Shown: positions 12,762 through 12,769 of the stretch, piece after piece
Layout: every line of letters begins with the position of its first letter
Numbering within the stretch: position 1 is the first letter of the stretch
Source of the DNA: an uncultured Petrimonas sp.
GTDB lineage: Bacteria; Bacteroidota; Bacteroidia; Bacteroidales; Dysgonomonadaceae
Length of the DNA stretch: 12,769 bases
NCBI GenBank assembly: GCA_934621705.1
Contig: CAKTUP010000055.1
Span: forward strand, 1 to 12,769
Direction: 5' to 3'
Program-made: the position numbers and the translations under genes
The notes under the pieces: generated by a model
The model's input: only the letters and a program-made list of their open reading frames with translations
What the model was told of the DNA's origin: nothing
The model's database searches: none

Positions 12762-12769
12762 CGGTTTAT

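Overview
The window looks like part of the chromosome of a Bacteroidetes species, probably order Bacteroidales. Three things point there. Promoters have the phylum's own shape (TTTG, about 19-20 bases, TAnnTTTG) upstream of rplY, rpsO and an orphan site near 12.25 kb. Genes lack clear Shine-Dalgarno sequences. The gene content also fits: a GH106 lipoprotein, a GH20 hexosaminidase with an SFSQ-type signal peptide end, the rplY-pth-hslR cluster, and a DUF2156/GNAT pair. Most of the window is ordinary core genome.

Layout. 1-1598 (-) is the N-terminal 532 codons of a GH106 alpha-L-rhamnosidase lipoprotein, cut by the window edge. 1640-3022 (-) is an aspartate kinase of the divergent type otherwise known from ectoine clusters (Ask_Ect-like). 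3164-3760 (-) is a Maf nucleotide pyrophosphatase, divergent from comB (3854-4576, +), a 2-phosphosulfolactate phosphatase homologue. comB converges on the operon rplY-pth-hslR (6195 to 4604, -), which holds ribosomal protein L25/Ctc, peptidyl-tRNA hydrolase and an Hsp15-like S4 protein; all three act on the ribosome or on stalled translation products. A VapBC-like toxin-antitoxin operon (7049 to 6382, -) follows, with a candidate operator dyad around its promoter. Next come a secreted GH20 beta-N-acetylhexosaminidase (7141-9045, -), trpS (9240-10229, +) with a strong terminator, and a DUF2156/GNAT acyltransferase pair (10343-12150, +). rpsO (12421-12690, -) closes the window with its own promoter and terminator.

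Less ordinary structure lies in the gaps. (1) Between the GNAT gene and rpsO, on the minus strand, a consensus promoter at 12245-12276 is followed about 90 bases later by a strong terminator with no gene between: a candidate small RNA. (2) Four places carry degenerate tandem repeats with a 7-base period: 3028-3062, 3168-3195, 5011-5038 and 9177-9203. One of them encodes the last residues of Maf, and another fills the pth-hslR gap. (3) A REP-like palindrome sits between the DUF2156 and GNAT genes. No CRISPR array, transposase, prophage, rRNA or tRNA was seen. I found no clear new defence or metabolic system; the small RNA candidate and the heptad repeats are the best leads.
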